The translations under genes were made by a program, and so were the position numbers. A model generated the notes under the pieces. It was not told the origin of the DNA and ran no database searches. It saw nothing but the letters and a program-made list of their open reading frames with translations. Positions 32,630-41,367 of a DNA stretch of 64,000 bases are shown one piece after another (position 1 is the first letter of the stretch; every line of letters begins with the position of its first letter). The stretch is taken from assembly GCA_910587865.1 (NCBI GenBank), contig CAJUNX010000010.1:42786-106785 (forward strand), given 5' to 3'. The stretch comes from an uncultured Roseburia sp. (GTDB taxonomy: Bacteria > Bacillota > Clostridia > Lachnospirales > Lachnospiraceae).

Positions 32630-34015
32630 TCACCCCTGCACCGCAGCATTCTGACTCTCCTTAAGCGTCCGGATCGCTTTTCTGAACTGGAAGTAAAACA
32701 GAATGACCGTAAAGGTCACGGCGATAAAATCCGCCACCGGCTCCGCGAGGTAAACGCCCATCGTCTGATCGGATACCACGTGCGGCAGTATGTAGATCAG
32801 CGGCAGCAGCAGGACAAATTTACGCATAACGGCAACCGCAATCGACGCGGCGGCATTGCCGAGCGAAATAAAGGTCATCTGGCAGGCAATCTGCGCGCCG
32901 AAAATACCGATCCCCGAGCAGTAGATGCGAATCGCCCATTTTGCGTAGGAGACCAGCTCTGCATCCGAGGAAAATACCATTGCAAACATACCCGGGAAGA
33001 GCATCACGACCGCCCAGATCAGCAGGGAATAAACCATGGAGGAGATGAGCAGCAGCCGGAACGATTTTTTTACGCGCTCCACATTTCCCGCACCGTAATT
33101 GTAGCTGGTGATCGGCTGCGCCCCCTGGCCGAGACCGTGCATCGGCAGCATCGAAAACTGCATGGCGCTTGACAAAATCGTCATGGCGCCGACCGCCACG
33201 TCACCGCCGTATTTTAACAGGGAGGCATTAAAACAGATCACAATAACGCTCTCGCTCGCCTGCATGATAAACGGCGCAAGCCCGAGCGCCATACTTTTAA
33301 GAATGATCGATGCTTCCGGCTTTAAATATATCGGCCGGATCCGGATCACGGTCCTTTTTCCGGTCAGGAAAAGCACCACCCACACCGTCGATACCGCCTG
33401 GGAGAGAATCGTCGCCAGCGCCGCTCCCCGCACGCCCATCCCAAAGCCGTAAATCAGAATCGGATCCAGGATGATATTGCTGACCGCACCGATGAGCACG
33501 CTCAGCATCCCCGTCTTTGCAAATCCCTGCGCCGTGATAAAGGCATTCATTCCCAGCGTCAGCTGCACGAATACCGTTCCGACCGCATAGATACTCATAT
33601 AGGACGCCGCGTATTCGATCGTATTCTCACTCGCCCCGAACATCAGAAGAAACGGCCGGTGGAACAGACGCAGTACTACCGTCAGCACAAAGGAGATGAT
33701 AACCTGCAGGGCAAAGCTGTTGCCGAGGATCTTCTCGGCCGTCTCATTGTCCCCTTTCCCCATCGCCATGGACGCCCGCGGAGCTCCGCCGTTGCTGACA
33801 AGCGCCGCAAACGCCGAGACAATCATGATCACCGGCATGCACACGCCGACGCCGGTGAGCGCCAGCGCGCCGTCCCCCGGCATATGCCCGATATAAACCC
33901 TGTCCACCAGATTGTAAAGCAGATTGATCATCTGCGCCACAATCGCGGGAACCGACAGCTTAAACAGCAGTTTTCCCACCGGCTCCGTTCCCAGAAAATC
34001 ATTCTTCTGTTCCAT
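32630..34015 (-). CDS. MATE-family efflux transporter
   Basis: A 461-residue, 12-segment antiporter opening LLFKLSVPAIVAQMINLLYNLVDRVYIGHMPGDG, the typical MATE N-terminus, with a second-half start FIMQASESVIVICFNASLLKYGG and QPITSYNYGAGNVERVKKS. The YNYGAGN motif is diagnostic of the DinF/NorM-like clostridial group. It exports cationic or drug-like compounds using Na+ or H+. The start at 34015 follows GGAGG 8 nt upstream. It is preceded by the structured leader element described at 34023-34150 and followed after 6 nt by the Sfp gene. Confidence 0.92.
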   Translation of the reverse strand: MEQKNDFLGTEPVGKLLFKLSVPAIVAQMINLLYNLVDRVYIGHMPGDGALALTGVGVCMPVIMIVSAFAALVSNGGAPRASMAMGKGDNETAEKILGNSFALQVIISFVLTVVLRLFHRPFLLMFGASENTIEYAASYMSIYAVGTVFVQLTLGMNAFITAQGFAKTGMLSVLIGAVSNIILDPILIYGFGMGVRGAALATILSQAVSTVWVVLFLTGKRTVIRIRPIYLKPEASIILKSMALGLAPFIMQASESVIVICFNASLLKYGGDVAVGAMTILSSAMQFSMLPMHGLGQGAQPITSYNYGAGNVERVKKSFRLLLISSMVYSLLIWAVVMLFPGMFAMVFSSDAELVSYAKWAIRIYCSGIGIFGAQIACQMTFISLGNAAASIAVAVMRKFVLLLPLIYILPHVVSDQTMGVYLAEPVADFIAVTFTVILFYFQFRKAIRTLKESQNAAVQG

Positions 34016-34022
34016 CTTTTTT

Positions 34023-34150
34023 CCTCCATGCCAAAGCATTTTTGCGAAGGCCGCGAGCCGGATATCAGATCCGGCTCTGCGATCACGGGTTTGCTGCTCC
34101 GGCACAAACCCGCGATTGAAAAATCAGCACATCAGAGTGATTTTTCAATC
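34023..34150 (-). promoter_or_regulatory. Conserved structured leader element, copy 1 (MATE gene)
   Basis: Leftward transcript order: a perfect 13-bp hairpin (34114-34126 with 34138-34150), then a hairpin CGGGTTTG/CAAACCCG (34105-34112 with 34086-34093) whose loop contains CCGGAGCA, a third stem AGCCGGAT/ATCCGGCT, then TGCTTTGG, then the GGAGG ribosome site (34023-34027). CCGGAGCA in the loop can pair fully with UGCUUUGG (two G-U pairs) 3 nt before the ribosome site. Two further copies lie at 44581-44685 and 52132-52228. Confidence 0.6.
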
Positions 34151-34252
34151 TTCCCCCCTCATTCTGCCGCATCCCGGCGGCCGTCATATTGTTCTATTTT
34201 GAACTATTCTACCCCTCATTATATCATGATCCCGCAGACTGTCAAGCAGATT

Positions 34253-34873
34253 TCATTTCAGCTGATAAGCACCTCTCCCGCGCTTTTCCAGAACCCCCTG
34301 CTCTAAAAGCTCCTTTACCACCCGCTGGAGCTGACGGCGGCTGCACGAGAGCTTTGCAGCCGTGCGGTCCATTCCCGCCGTCATCTGATTCGGGCACTCG
34401 TACTTCAGATGATAGAAAAACCGCTCCTTTAATCCGGACAGCACCACCTGATTGCGCGCTGTCAGGATCTTAATCTGAGATGCCTGGCGGAGCAGATACA
34501 TCAGAAACCGGCAGTCGCCCTCAAGCCTCCTGCGGTTTTTCTCCATCGGCAGCGCAAGCACCGTCACCGGCGTCACCGCCTCCGAAAAAAAGGCAGGCAG
34601 AGCGCCCACCACAAACTCCATATCCCCTAACAGCCCTCTTCCCTCCATCAGCACGACATTTCTCCGCTCCCCGTTCTCATCCAGGTAATAGAGCGCGACA
34701 TCCCCGCTTATAATGAACTGAAAACACTCAATCGGCTGTTCCTGCCTGGACAGAAATTCGCCCTTCTGATACTGAATGATAAAAAAATCCAGTCCTTTTG
34801 TGTCAAACTGATCCGCCAGCCCGGTTTTTTTCAGCCAGTAATCCGCCTGCCGCTTCTCATAACGTTTCTCCAT
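34253..34873 (-). CDS. Crp/Fnr-family transcriptional regulator
   Basis: A 206-residue regulator: N-terminal cyclic-nucleotide-binding-type beta roll (FFIIQYQKGEFLSRQEQPIECFQFIISGDVALYYL...GRGLLGDMEF) and a C-terminal helix-turn-helix (RTAAKLSCSRRQLQRVVKELLEQGVLEKRGRGAYQL). The beta roll lacks the full RxS cAMP-binding motif, so the effector is unknown. There are no Fnr-type Fe-S cysteines at the N-terminus. The start at 34873 has GGAGGAG upstream. It is divergent from a MATE gene, and the intervening region holds a perfect Crp-type palindrome, so it very likely controls itself and the pump. Confidence 0.87.
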   Translation of the reverse strand: MEKRYEKRQADYWLKKTGLADQFDTKGLDFFIIQYQKGEFLSRQEQPIECFQFIISGDVALYYLDENGERRNVVLMEGRGLLGDMEFVVGALPAFFSEAVTPVTVLALPMEKNRRRLEGDCRFLMYLLRQASQIKILTARNQVVLSGLKERFFYHLKYECPNQMTAGMDRTAAKLSCSRRQLQRVVKELLEQGVLEKRGRGAYQLK

Positions 34874-34896
34874 ACGCTCCTCCGTTTCTGTTTTTA

Positions 34897-34925
34897 TTGT
34901 GACATATGTCACATCGGATTACAAT
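34897..34925 (+). promoter_or_regulatory. Promoter of the second MATE gene
   Basis: TTGTGA (34897-34902), 17-nt spacer, TACAAT (34920-34925). The -35 box is the left arm of the regulator palindrome. Confidence 0.7.
34898..34913. promoter_or_regulatory. Crp/Fnr-type operator palindrome
   Basis: TGTGACATATGTCACA is a perfect 16-bp palindrome matching the classical TGTGA-N6-TCACA consensus. It overlaps the -35 of the MATE promoter and lies 25 nt upstream of the regulator's own start codon, which favours repression, released or altered by an effector. Confidence 0.85.
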
Positions 34926-35021
34926 CTCTTTTGCTAAACTATTCGAAAACGTCCCGCCGGCCACTGTGATGAGAGCGGATGGCGCGCCGGACAATCACTT
35001 TTCCAAATACGGAGGTCTGTT

Positions 35022-36380
35022 ATGAAAAACGAAAATCGAAATGCCTTATTCGAAACCACACCGGTTCCCAAAGCGTTTCTGACGCTGGCGGTACCGGTCG
35101 TCCTCTCAAAGATTGTGAGCATGATCTACAATATGGCCGACACCTATTTTATCGCGCGCACCGGGGATTCGGATCTGGTCGCGGGCGTCTCGCTCTGCGC
35201 ACCGGTCTTTCTTTTGATGATATCGCTCGGCGACCTGTTCGGCCTGGGCGGCAGCAGCGTGATGAGCCGTCTGTTCGGTCAGCAGAAAGACGAGGAGGGA
35301 AAGCGCGTCAGCGGCTTTACCTTTTACGGCGCGATCGCTGCCGGTATCGTCGTCGCAGCGCTCATGCTTCTGTTCCGCAGCCCGATCCTGCACATGTTAG
35401 GCGCGAAAGGCTCTGTTTTTGACTATGCCAGCGAATACTACATCTGGATCGCGCTCGGTGCGCCGTTTATCATCCTTACGCTGATCCCCGCCAACCAGCT
35501 CCGCACCGAGGGACTCGCGAATATCGCCATGATCGGCAGCATCGCAGGCAGCATTGTCAATATCATTTTAGACCCGGTCTTTATCTTCGGCCTGGGACTC
35601 GGCGCAGGGGGCGCAGCGATCGCTACCGTGCTTGGCAATGTGGCGACCGACGCGATCTTTGTGTTCTGCATCCGCAGAAAAAGTAAGAAGCTCACCGTGG
35701 ACCCGCGCCTCTCCCGCGTCGGCCTTGCGACCGTGGGCGCCGTTCTCGCCATCGGGCTTCCCTCAAGCCTCAACAATCTGATGAACAGCTTCGGCACCGC
35801 CGTCTTAAACCGCAGCCTGATCGCCTACGGCTCCGACAAGGTCGCCTCAATGGGGATTGCCGGTAAAGTCAATATGTTAGTCGCCATGGTCATGATCGCG
35901 TTTGCCTTCGGCGCGCAGGCGCTGATCAGCTACAATTACGGCGCGGGCAACAAATCCAGGCTGCGCGAGGTGATCCGCTTCGACCTGCTCGTGCAGATGA
36001 TCATCGCGGTCGCCGGAGGGGCGGTCCTCATGATCGCCGCGCCGCAGATGCTCCGGATCTTTATGGACGATCCGGCCATCGTGGAGCACGGCGCGCTCAT
36101 GCTGCGGCGGATGATCTTAGGTCTCCCCTTTACCGGCGTCTTCCTCGTGTGCAGCACGCTCTTTATGAGCGCGGGCAAATCCCTGCCCACGCTGCTCATG
36201 TCCTTAAGCCGCCAGGGGATCATCTTCGTGGCCGCGCTGTTTGTGCTCTCCCGCCTATTCGGCTATGAGGGCGTGATCCTCGCACAGCCGGCGTCGGATC
36301 TTCTATCCGCGCTCTTCGGACTCTTTCTGCTCCGCGCGAGCGGGATCGCCGGTGAGATCCGAAAGAAAAAAGCAGGCTGA
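35022..36380 (+). CDS. MATE-family efflux transporter
   Basis: A 452-residue MATE antiporter: AFLTLAVPVVLSKIVSMIYNMADTYFIARTGDSD, QLRTEGLANIAMIGSIAGSI, NIILDPVFIFGLGLGAGGAA and QALISYNYGAGNKSRLREV. Twelve hydrophobic segments are evident. The start follows GGAGG 8 nt upstream. It is divergent from the Crp/Fnr gene and probably under its control. Not closely similar to the other two MATE proteins in the window beyond family motifs; the substrate is unknown. Confidence 0.93.
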   Translation: MKNENRNALFETTPVPKAFLTLAVPVVLSKIVSMIYNMADTYFIARTGDSDLVAGVSLCAPVFLLMISLGDLFGLGGSSVMSRLFGQQKDEEGKRVSGFTFYGAIAAGIVVAALMLLFRSPILHMLGAKGSVFDYASEYYIWIALGAPFIILTLIPANQLRTEGLANIAMIGSIAGSIVNIILDPVFIFGLGLGAGGAAIATVLGNVATDAIFVFCIRRKSKKLTVDPRLSRVGLATVGAVLAIGLPSSLNNLMNSFGTAVLNRSLIAYGSDKVASMGIAGKVNMLVAMVMIAFAFGAQALISYNYGAGNKSRLREVIRFDLLVQMIIAVAGGAVLMIAAPQMLRIFMDDPAIVEHGALMLRRMILGLPFTGVFLVCSTLFMSAGKSLPTLLMSLSRQGIIFVAALFVLSRLFGYEGVILAQPASDLLSALFGLFLLRASGIAGEIRKKKAG

Positions 36381-36398
36381 AAAACAGCCTGCCTTTTC
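36372..36398. terminator. Convergent terminator
   Basis: GCAGGCTG (36372-36379) pairs with CAGCCTGC (36385-36392); T-rich tails on both strands. The stem includes the MATE stop codon and serves the leftward histidine kinase gene too. Confidence 0.88.
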
Positions 36399-36399
36399 C

Positions 36400-38844
36400 T
36401 CACACCCGCACAAACGACACGGTCACCACAAACAGATCCGCATTCGTCTCCACCTCAAACCTGCCGCCGCACGCCTCGGTAAAGCTCTTCGCGATCGAGA
36501 GCCCGAGGCCGCTGCCGCCGTCCGTCCGGCTCGCGTCTCCCCGGACAAACCGCTCGGTAAAATCAGTGCTCTTCGTCAGCTCCTGCCTGGATACATTCCG
36601 GATGCAGGCCACCGCAAAGGAGGCATCCTCCCGCAGCTCGACGAAGACTCTCGACCCCTCGAGCGAGTACTGCAGCGCGTTCTGTATCAGATTCTGAAAG
36701 ACGCGGTACATGCGGCTGCCGTCCGAATGGATCGCAACCTCGTGCTCCGGGATCACCGCCCGGACCGTGACCGGACTCTTTCTGATCTGCTCGTCCATAT
36801 CCGCGAGCGTCTGCCGCAGCAGCTTGCCGAAATCTATCCGCTCCAGCTTCACCGGCAGCTGGTCGGACGCCGCCTTACTGATCGCAAAGACATCCTGCAC
36901 CATATTATTGAGACGCTGCGATTTTTCGTCGAGGATACAGATGTAGTCTTTAATGTGATCCGGCAGATCCGGCTCCTGCTTTAAAAACTGCACATAGCTG
37001 ATGATCGACGTCAGCGGCGTGCGGATGTCGTGGGAGACATTCGCCACGAGCTCCACCTTCATGCGCTCGCTCTTCATGCGCTCCTCCACCGCCTTCTCCA
37101 TGCCCGCGCGGATCCCGCCGAGATCCTCTGCCATCTCCTTTAGCTCCTCGCAGTCCGCCATATCCTCCGTCTCCCCATAATCGCCGTCATGGATCGCACG
37201 GACCCTTCCCGCGATCCGCTCCAGCTCCCCCGCCTGCTTTCTCGTCCTCACAAGATACCAGACGCACACCGCCGCAAACATCGCCGGGGGGATCAGAAAC
37301 AGCAGTACCGCCGTCGCACCGTTTTCCCACACAAAATATGCGAGATCACCGTTCGCGGAGAGCGAAAAAACAAGTGCAAATTCCGTCGCGATCAGCACTG
37401 CGCTCACCAGAAGCACCAGAAGAAACCGGAAGATCATCCGTTTCGTAAACGGCAGGGACAGCGACTTTGTCTCAATGCAGCCTGCCAGCCGCGAGATACC
37501 GCCTGTAAAAAAACGCTTCCCGTTCGCCCTGATATCCAGCGCCAGGAAATAAATACTCCACACCAGAAACAGAAGCGCAAACGGCCTGCCCGCCACAGTG
37601 CTCACAAGCTCCTGCAGCGCATCCTGCGAGATGTCCCACATGACATAAGAATCCCAGTAACCGCCGTACACCATCTCTTCGTACAGATACGCGTATTCAT
37701 ACCGGAAACGGCTGAAAAACGGAGCGATCGCGCCGACGATCAGGATCAGCAGCAGAACGGCCTTGGGCTCAAACCAGATCTTCCCCAGAAAACCGCCGAT
37801 CGCGGCATTTCCGTCCTTCCTGTTTTTTCGCAGCGGTACACTGATGCCAAGCAGGAGAATCCCCGCCGCAAGGCAGATCAGGCCGGACTGCATCCCCTCA
37901 TAATTTCTTCTGGTCTTTTCTGCAATCCAGTAAAGACTGCTGCCATAGCGCGAGTACCCGTCGTTTCCATACTTTACATATACATAGTCAGCCGGCTCTT
38001 TTGCCGCAATCATCACGATCTGCGCCTTCTTCAGCTCCTCGTCCACGGTAAAATTCCGGTAGCCGGGCACATACCACTGACCGGCCTCCCCGCGGTAATA
38101 GCCGTCGCCGTAGAGATTAAGCTCCTCCCCGTCCTTCATGGCCTGCACCTTCTCCCCGTCGTAGTACAGGAGGAAATTATAGCCTTCAGGAAGCGGATCG
38201 CCGTACGCGTTCCATGCGGCGTCTTCCATATTGGAGTAGAGCTCCTTCCCGTCGCAGGATATCCGGTAAAGAAGATTCTTATCCTCACGGATGGATTCAT
38301 GGTAGCGCTTCGCCGCCTCCGCGTTCCTCTCCTCCCGCTCTTTCCTCTCCTTTTCCTCCATGCCGTCCGACAGCCGGCTCCCGGCTTTTTCATCGTCCGC
38401 GATATCCAGCTCAAACCACTCCGCACCGGTCGCCTCCGCGGCTTCTTCCTTCGACGGCCAGGCCTCCTGGACAACCGTATCCGTCCCCCACATATCGCCC
38501 GCTACAGCTTCCTGAACCTCCCCGTCGTAACATGCCGCCAGGTAATCCCCGTAGGACGAGGAGCCGTAATCATACCAGTACTCACCACTTCCCGCGCCGT
38601 AAATCCGGCCCGGCTCACCCCCGGTCGCCATCGCGAGAAAGTCGGAAAGCGTACCCGCCATCTGCCAGCGGAAATCCTCTGTATTCTGATAATCCCGCGC
38701 AAAGACCTCTGTGAGCACTCCCGGCCTGCTGTAGCCAAAGCAGCGGTCCGCCGTCTGCCCGATGCCTGCGGCAGCAAGGCTCACCCCGAGAAAGAATGTG
38801 CCAAAACTAATGAACGGTTTCCATTTTTTCGATTTTATAGCCAA
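36400..38844 (-). CDS. Sensor histidine kinase
   Basis: An 814-residue kinase. It has an N-terminal transmembrane segment, an extracytoplasmic ~270-residue sensor rich in Tyr/Gly/Glu, several further membrane segments (LICLAAGILLLGISVPL; AVLLLILIVGAIAPFF; LLFLVWSIYFLALDI; FLLVLLVSAVLIATEFAL), a HAMP-like linker, HisKA with VSHDIRTPLTSI (His605), and the ATPase with NLIQNALQYS and GGSGLGLSIAKSF. It begins with TTG inside the last codons of the response regulator gene (38-nt overlap), so translation is coupled. The large, multi-pass sensor region is unusual; the signal is unknown. Confidence 0.92.
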   Translation of the reverse strand: MAIKSKKWKPFISFGTFFLGVSLAAAGIGQTADRCFGYSRPGVLTEVFARDYQNTEDFRWQMAGTLSDFLAMATGGEPGRIYGAGSGEYWYDYGSSSYGDYLAACYDGEVQEAVAGDMWGTDTVVQEAWPSKEEAAEATGAEWFELDIADDEKAGSRLSDGMEEKERKEREERNAEAAKRYHESIREDKNLLYRISCDGKELYSNMEDAAWNAYGDPLPEGYNFLLYYDGEKVQAMKDGEELNLYGDGYYRGEAGQWYVPGYRNFTVDEELKKAQIVMIAAKEPADYVYVKYGNDGYSRYGSSLYWIAEKTRRNYEGMQSGLICLAAGILLLGISVPLRKNRKDGNAAIGGFLGKIWFEPKAVLLLILIVGAIAPFFSRFRYEYAYLYEEMVYGGYWDSYVMWDISQDALQELVSTVAGRPFALLFLVWSIYFLALDIRANGKRFFTGGISRLAGCIETKSLSLPFTKRMIFRFLLVLLVSAVLIATEFALVFSLSANGDLAYFVWENGATAVLLFLIPPAMFAAVCVWYLVRTRKQAGELERIAGRVRAIHDGDYGETEDMADCEELKEMAEDLGGIRAGMEKAVEERMKSERMKVELVANVSHDIRTPLTSIISYVQFLKQEPDLPDHIKDYICILDEKSQRLNNMVQDVFAISKAASDQLPVKLERIDFGKLLRQTLADMDEQIRKSPVTVRAVIPEHEVAIHSDGSRMYRVFQNLIQNALQYSLEGSRVFVELREDASFAVACIRNVSRQELTKSTDFTERFVRGDASRTDGGSGLGLSIAKSFTEACGGRFEVETNADLFVVTVSFVRV

Positions 38845-39517
38845 TTCCCCACACCACCTTTAAGTATTCTGGCTCCTTTGGATTGAGTTCGATCTTTTCA
38901 CGGATGCGTCTTATGTGCACCATCACCGTATTTTCGGGCGCGAAGGCGTCCTCCTCCCACACTCTGCGGTAAATTTCCTCCGCCGGAAAGATCCGCCCTG
39001 CATTGCGCATCAGAAGCTCTACGATCTTCGTCTCCGTCGCGGTCAGCCGGACTGCCTCCCCGTCTGCGTAGAGCACGCGCTCTTTCATATGGTAGCAGAG
39101 CCTGCCGTTTCGGATCTCGTCGCCCGATGCGCCGGCGTTGATGTCGCCGAGACTGGTATAACGCCGCAGATGACTTTTGACGCGGGCGGCGAGCTCCGCC
39201 GGATTGTACGGCTTCGCCACATAATCGTCCGCTCCCATGGACAGCCCCAATACCTTGTCCGTCTCCTCGCTTTTGGCGCTTAAGACAATGATCGGAAGAT
39301 TCTGCCGCTCTCTGATCCGCATCACCGCGGAGAGCCCGTCGAGCTTCGGCATCATCACGTCAATGATCACCAGCTGGACGGACCGGGTCGTAAGAAGGTC
39401 TAACGCCTGCAGTCCGTCATAAGCCTTTAATACCTGATACCCCTCCTGTTCCAGCAGAATCGCGATCGCCTTCACGATCTCCCTGTCGTCATCCACTACC
39501 AGCACACATTCGTTCAT
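38807..39517 (-). CDS. OmpR/PhoB-family response regulator
   Basis: A 236-residue two-domain regulator. The receiver has VVDDD, phospho-acceptor region VIIDVMMPKLDG, Thr/Ser switch VLSAKSEETD and DDYVAKPYNPAEL. The C-terminal winged helix has RLTATETKIVELLMRNAGRIFPAEEIYRRVWE and VMVHIRRIREKIE. It is paired with the overlapping kinase gene. The ~100-nt gap upstream contains spaced direct repeats of TGTAAG (- strand, 39575-39610) of the kind OmpR-type regulators bind, suggesting autoregulation. Confidence 0.94.
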   Translation of the reverse strand: MNECVLVVDDDREIVKAIAILLEQEGYQVLKAYDGLQALDLLTTRSVQLVIIDVMMPKLDGLSAVMRIRERQNLPIIVLSAKSEETDKVLGLSMGADDYVAKPYNPAELAARVKSHLRRYTSLGDINAGASGDEIRNGRLCYHMKERVLYADGEAVRLTATETKIVELLMRNAGRIFPAEEIYRRVWEEDAFAPENTVMVHIRRIREKIELNPKEPEYLKVVWGIGYKIEKMETVH

Positions 39518-39569
39518 CCTGTTTTTTGTCTCCTCTCCCTGAAGCTGTCTTTATCTTATCCCGTGATCC

Positions 39570-39612
39570 TTACAAAAAAGCAGTGGGTTTTCTTACAAAT
39601 TTCTTACAGCTT
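39570..39612 (-). promoter_or_regulatory. TGTAAG direct repeats upstream of the response regulator
   Basis: On the - strand, TGTAAGAAAT is followed directly by TTGTAAGAAA, and a third TTGTAAG occurs ~20 nt further on. Direct repeats of ~11 nt are the usual operator style of OmpR-family regulators; binding is inference. Confidence 0.5.
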
Positions 39613-39616
39613 TTTT

Positions 39617-40414
39617 CTACACATATAGTTCTCTCTTTTCAAACCAGATGCTTCCGCATCCGAACAGCGCCGCCGCGCAGACACCCATAATCAGAAATTC
39701 CGGCCAGATACCGCCCTCTCCCTGCACGATTTCCGCAGTCGGAAGCAGCGTGAAGATCGTCAGATATTTCAGCCAGTCCAGCTTTTCCCCCATATTGGCA
39801 ACCGCCTGAATCAGGAAAAAGAGAACCGGAATCCCCGCCCCGAACAGGTAATACTGCCTGGATTCACTGCACACGCACGCCGCCGCAAATGTGATCCCAC
39901 AGATCAGAAGCTGCACCAGAAACGTGCCGGCATTCAGCAGCAGATAGCCTTTGAGATCGAGTTCCCCCGGAAACAAAAGTTCCGAGCTGACCGCTCCCAC
40001 GAGCGTCACCGCCCCCATCATCACCGCCATCCAGAAAACCGCGGCAAACGCCTGCGTCCGGATGATGCGCCGGCGGGAATTCGGCGTCGCGAGCAGATTT
40101 GCCATCGTGCCGCTGTCGACGTAACCGTTTATAAGCTTCTGCATCAGGATCACCGCAAACACCAGCGGCAGCAGCAGCATGATAAACCCGTACAGATAGA
40201 CCTGGATCCACTCGAGCAGCGTGGCGGCGGCTCCGACCATTCCCATCGCGGCCATCATATCCGGCAAAAGCTCCTGATAATCGTTTAAAATATGCGCAAA
40301 TTCCGGGTCAAACAGATAAATAATGATCACGGTGTACATGCAGATCACAGCAAACAGGACCAGAAACATCCGCACGCAGGCGGTGATGTCACGTTTAAAT
40401 AATGGAAGTATCAT
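39617..40414 (-). CDS. ABC transporter permease
   Basis: A 265-residue membrane protein with about six hydrophobic segments, starting MILPLFKRDITACVRMFLVLFAVICMYTVIIIYLF. The central region (ALLNGYVDSGTMANLLATPNSRRRIIRTQAF in outline) matches ABC-2-type permeases: a cytosolic loop with LxTPxSR before the next helix. It overlaps the ATPase gene by 4 nt and forms an ABC exporter with it. The substrate is unknown; the LytTR/DUF3021 setting suggests envelope stress or peptide handling. Confidence 0.85.
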   Translation of the reverse strand: MILPLFKRDITACVRMFLVLFAVICMYTVIIIYLFDPEFAHILNDYQELLPDMMAAMGMVGAAATLLEWIQVYLYGFIMLLLPLVFAVILMQKLINGYVDSGTMANLLATPNSRRRIIRTQAFAAVFWMAVMMGAVTLVGAVSSELLFPGELDLKGYLLLNAGTFLVQLLICGITFAAACVCSESRQYYLFGAGIPVLFFLIQAVANMGEKLDWLKYLTIFTLLPTAEIVQGEGGIWPEFLIMGVCAAALFGCGSIWFEKRELYV

Positions 40415-41367
40415 GTCGTCCTCCTCTCATGTCCCGGCTCTTCTGGCCGCGTCTGATAATACTGTAAAAACAGCTCCTCCAGGCTCTGGGCGCGCACCGT
40501 AAGGTCGCTTATCCCCGCCCCAGAGAGCACGCCAAGCAGCGCGGCGGGCGGGCCGCCCACCGTCATCTCCACCAGGCTTCCCTTCTGTGCCGTGACGGTG
40601 ATCGCGGGCATCACGGCGGACTGCCATCCGTCCGGCTCCCCTGTCCTTTTTACAAACCGTCCGGCCGCCTCCTCATCCGAAAACTGTACCGTGTAAATCT
40701 TCTGCCGCCGTTTTGCGAGCTCCTGCATCTGAAACGTGTCGACGATATGTCCCTCGCGGATGATTGCCGCGCGGTCGCAGGTCTTCTCGATCTCCTCAAA
40801 CATGTGCGAGGACATCAGAACCGTCGTGCCCTTTTTCTTTTCCTCGAGAATCAGCTCCACAAAGCGCCCCTGCATCAGGGGATCCAGTCCGCTGGTCGGC
40901 TCGTCTAAGATCACCGCCTCCGGCTCATCCATAAACGTGCAGATCAGCCCGAGCTTCTGTCGCATCCCCTTTGACAGTTTGCGCACCGGCCCGAATTCCT
41001 TTAATTCGAACAGATCCATCAGCTCAAGCATCCGCTTTCTGCTTTTCATCCGCCGCATGCCGGCCATGAACTCCAGATATTTTTCTCCGGTCAGATCGTG
41101 GAAAAAGACGGGCTCCCCGGAGAGATACCCGAGCTTTTCCGCTATCGTTTCCGCATCGGCAAAACAGTCCCGCCCGAAGATGCTGCACGCGCCCTCATCC
41201 GGCCTTAAAAATCCCATCAGATGGCGGATCGTCGTCGTCTTTCCCGCGCCGTTCTGTCCGAGATAGCCGAACACCTCTCCCCTTTCCACGGAAAAATCAA
41301 CGTCAAAAATCCCGCGGCCGTTCCCAAATGTTTTCGTCAGATGTGACAGTTCCATCACCTTCTTCAT
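40411..41367 (-). CDS. ABC transporter ATP-binding protein
   Basis: A 318-residue ATPase: Walker A GYLGQNGAGKTTTIRHLMG, Q-loop YLSGEPVFF, signature KLSKGMRQKLGL, Walker B AVILDEPTSGLDPL and switch His SSHMFEEIEKTC. The C-terminal ~100 residues are an accessory domain seen in ABC-2 drug/bacteriocin exporters. GGAGGG precedes ATG at 41367. Its first 65 nt overlap the tail of the DUF3021 gene. Confidence 0.93.
   Translation of the reverse strand: MKKVMELSHLTKTFGNGRGIFDVDFSVERGEVFGYLGQNGAGKTTTIRHLMGFLRPDEGACSIFGRDCFADAETIAEKLGYLSGEPVFFHDLTGEKYLEFMAGMRRMKSRKRMLELMDLFELKEFGPVRKLSKGMRQKLGLICTFMDEPEAVILDEPTSGLDPLMQGRFVELILEEKKKGTTVLMSSHMFEEIEKTCDRAAIIREGHIVDTFQMQELAKRRQKIYTVQFSDEEAAGRFVKRTGEPDGWQSAVMPAITVTAQKGSLVEMTVGGPPAALLGVLSGAGISDLTVRAQSLEELFLQYYQTRPEEPGHERRTT

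Noticed and set aside
37189..38886. 565-codon open frame on the + strand opposite the histidine kinase
   Set aside because: Composition is Arg/His/Pro/Leu-rich with no domain; it mirrors GC-rich kinase codons. The kinase frame has all expected motifs.
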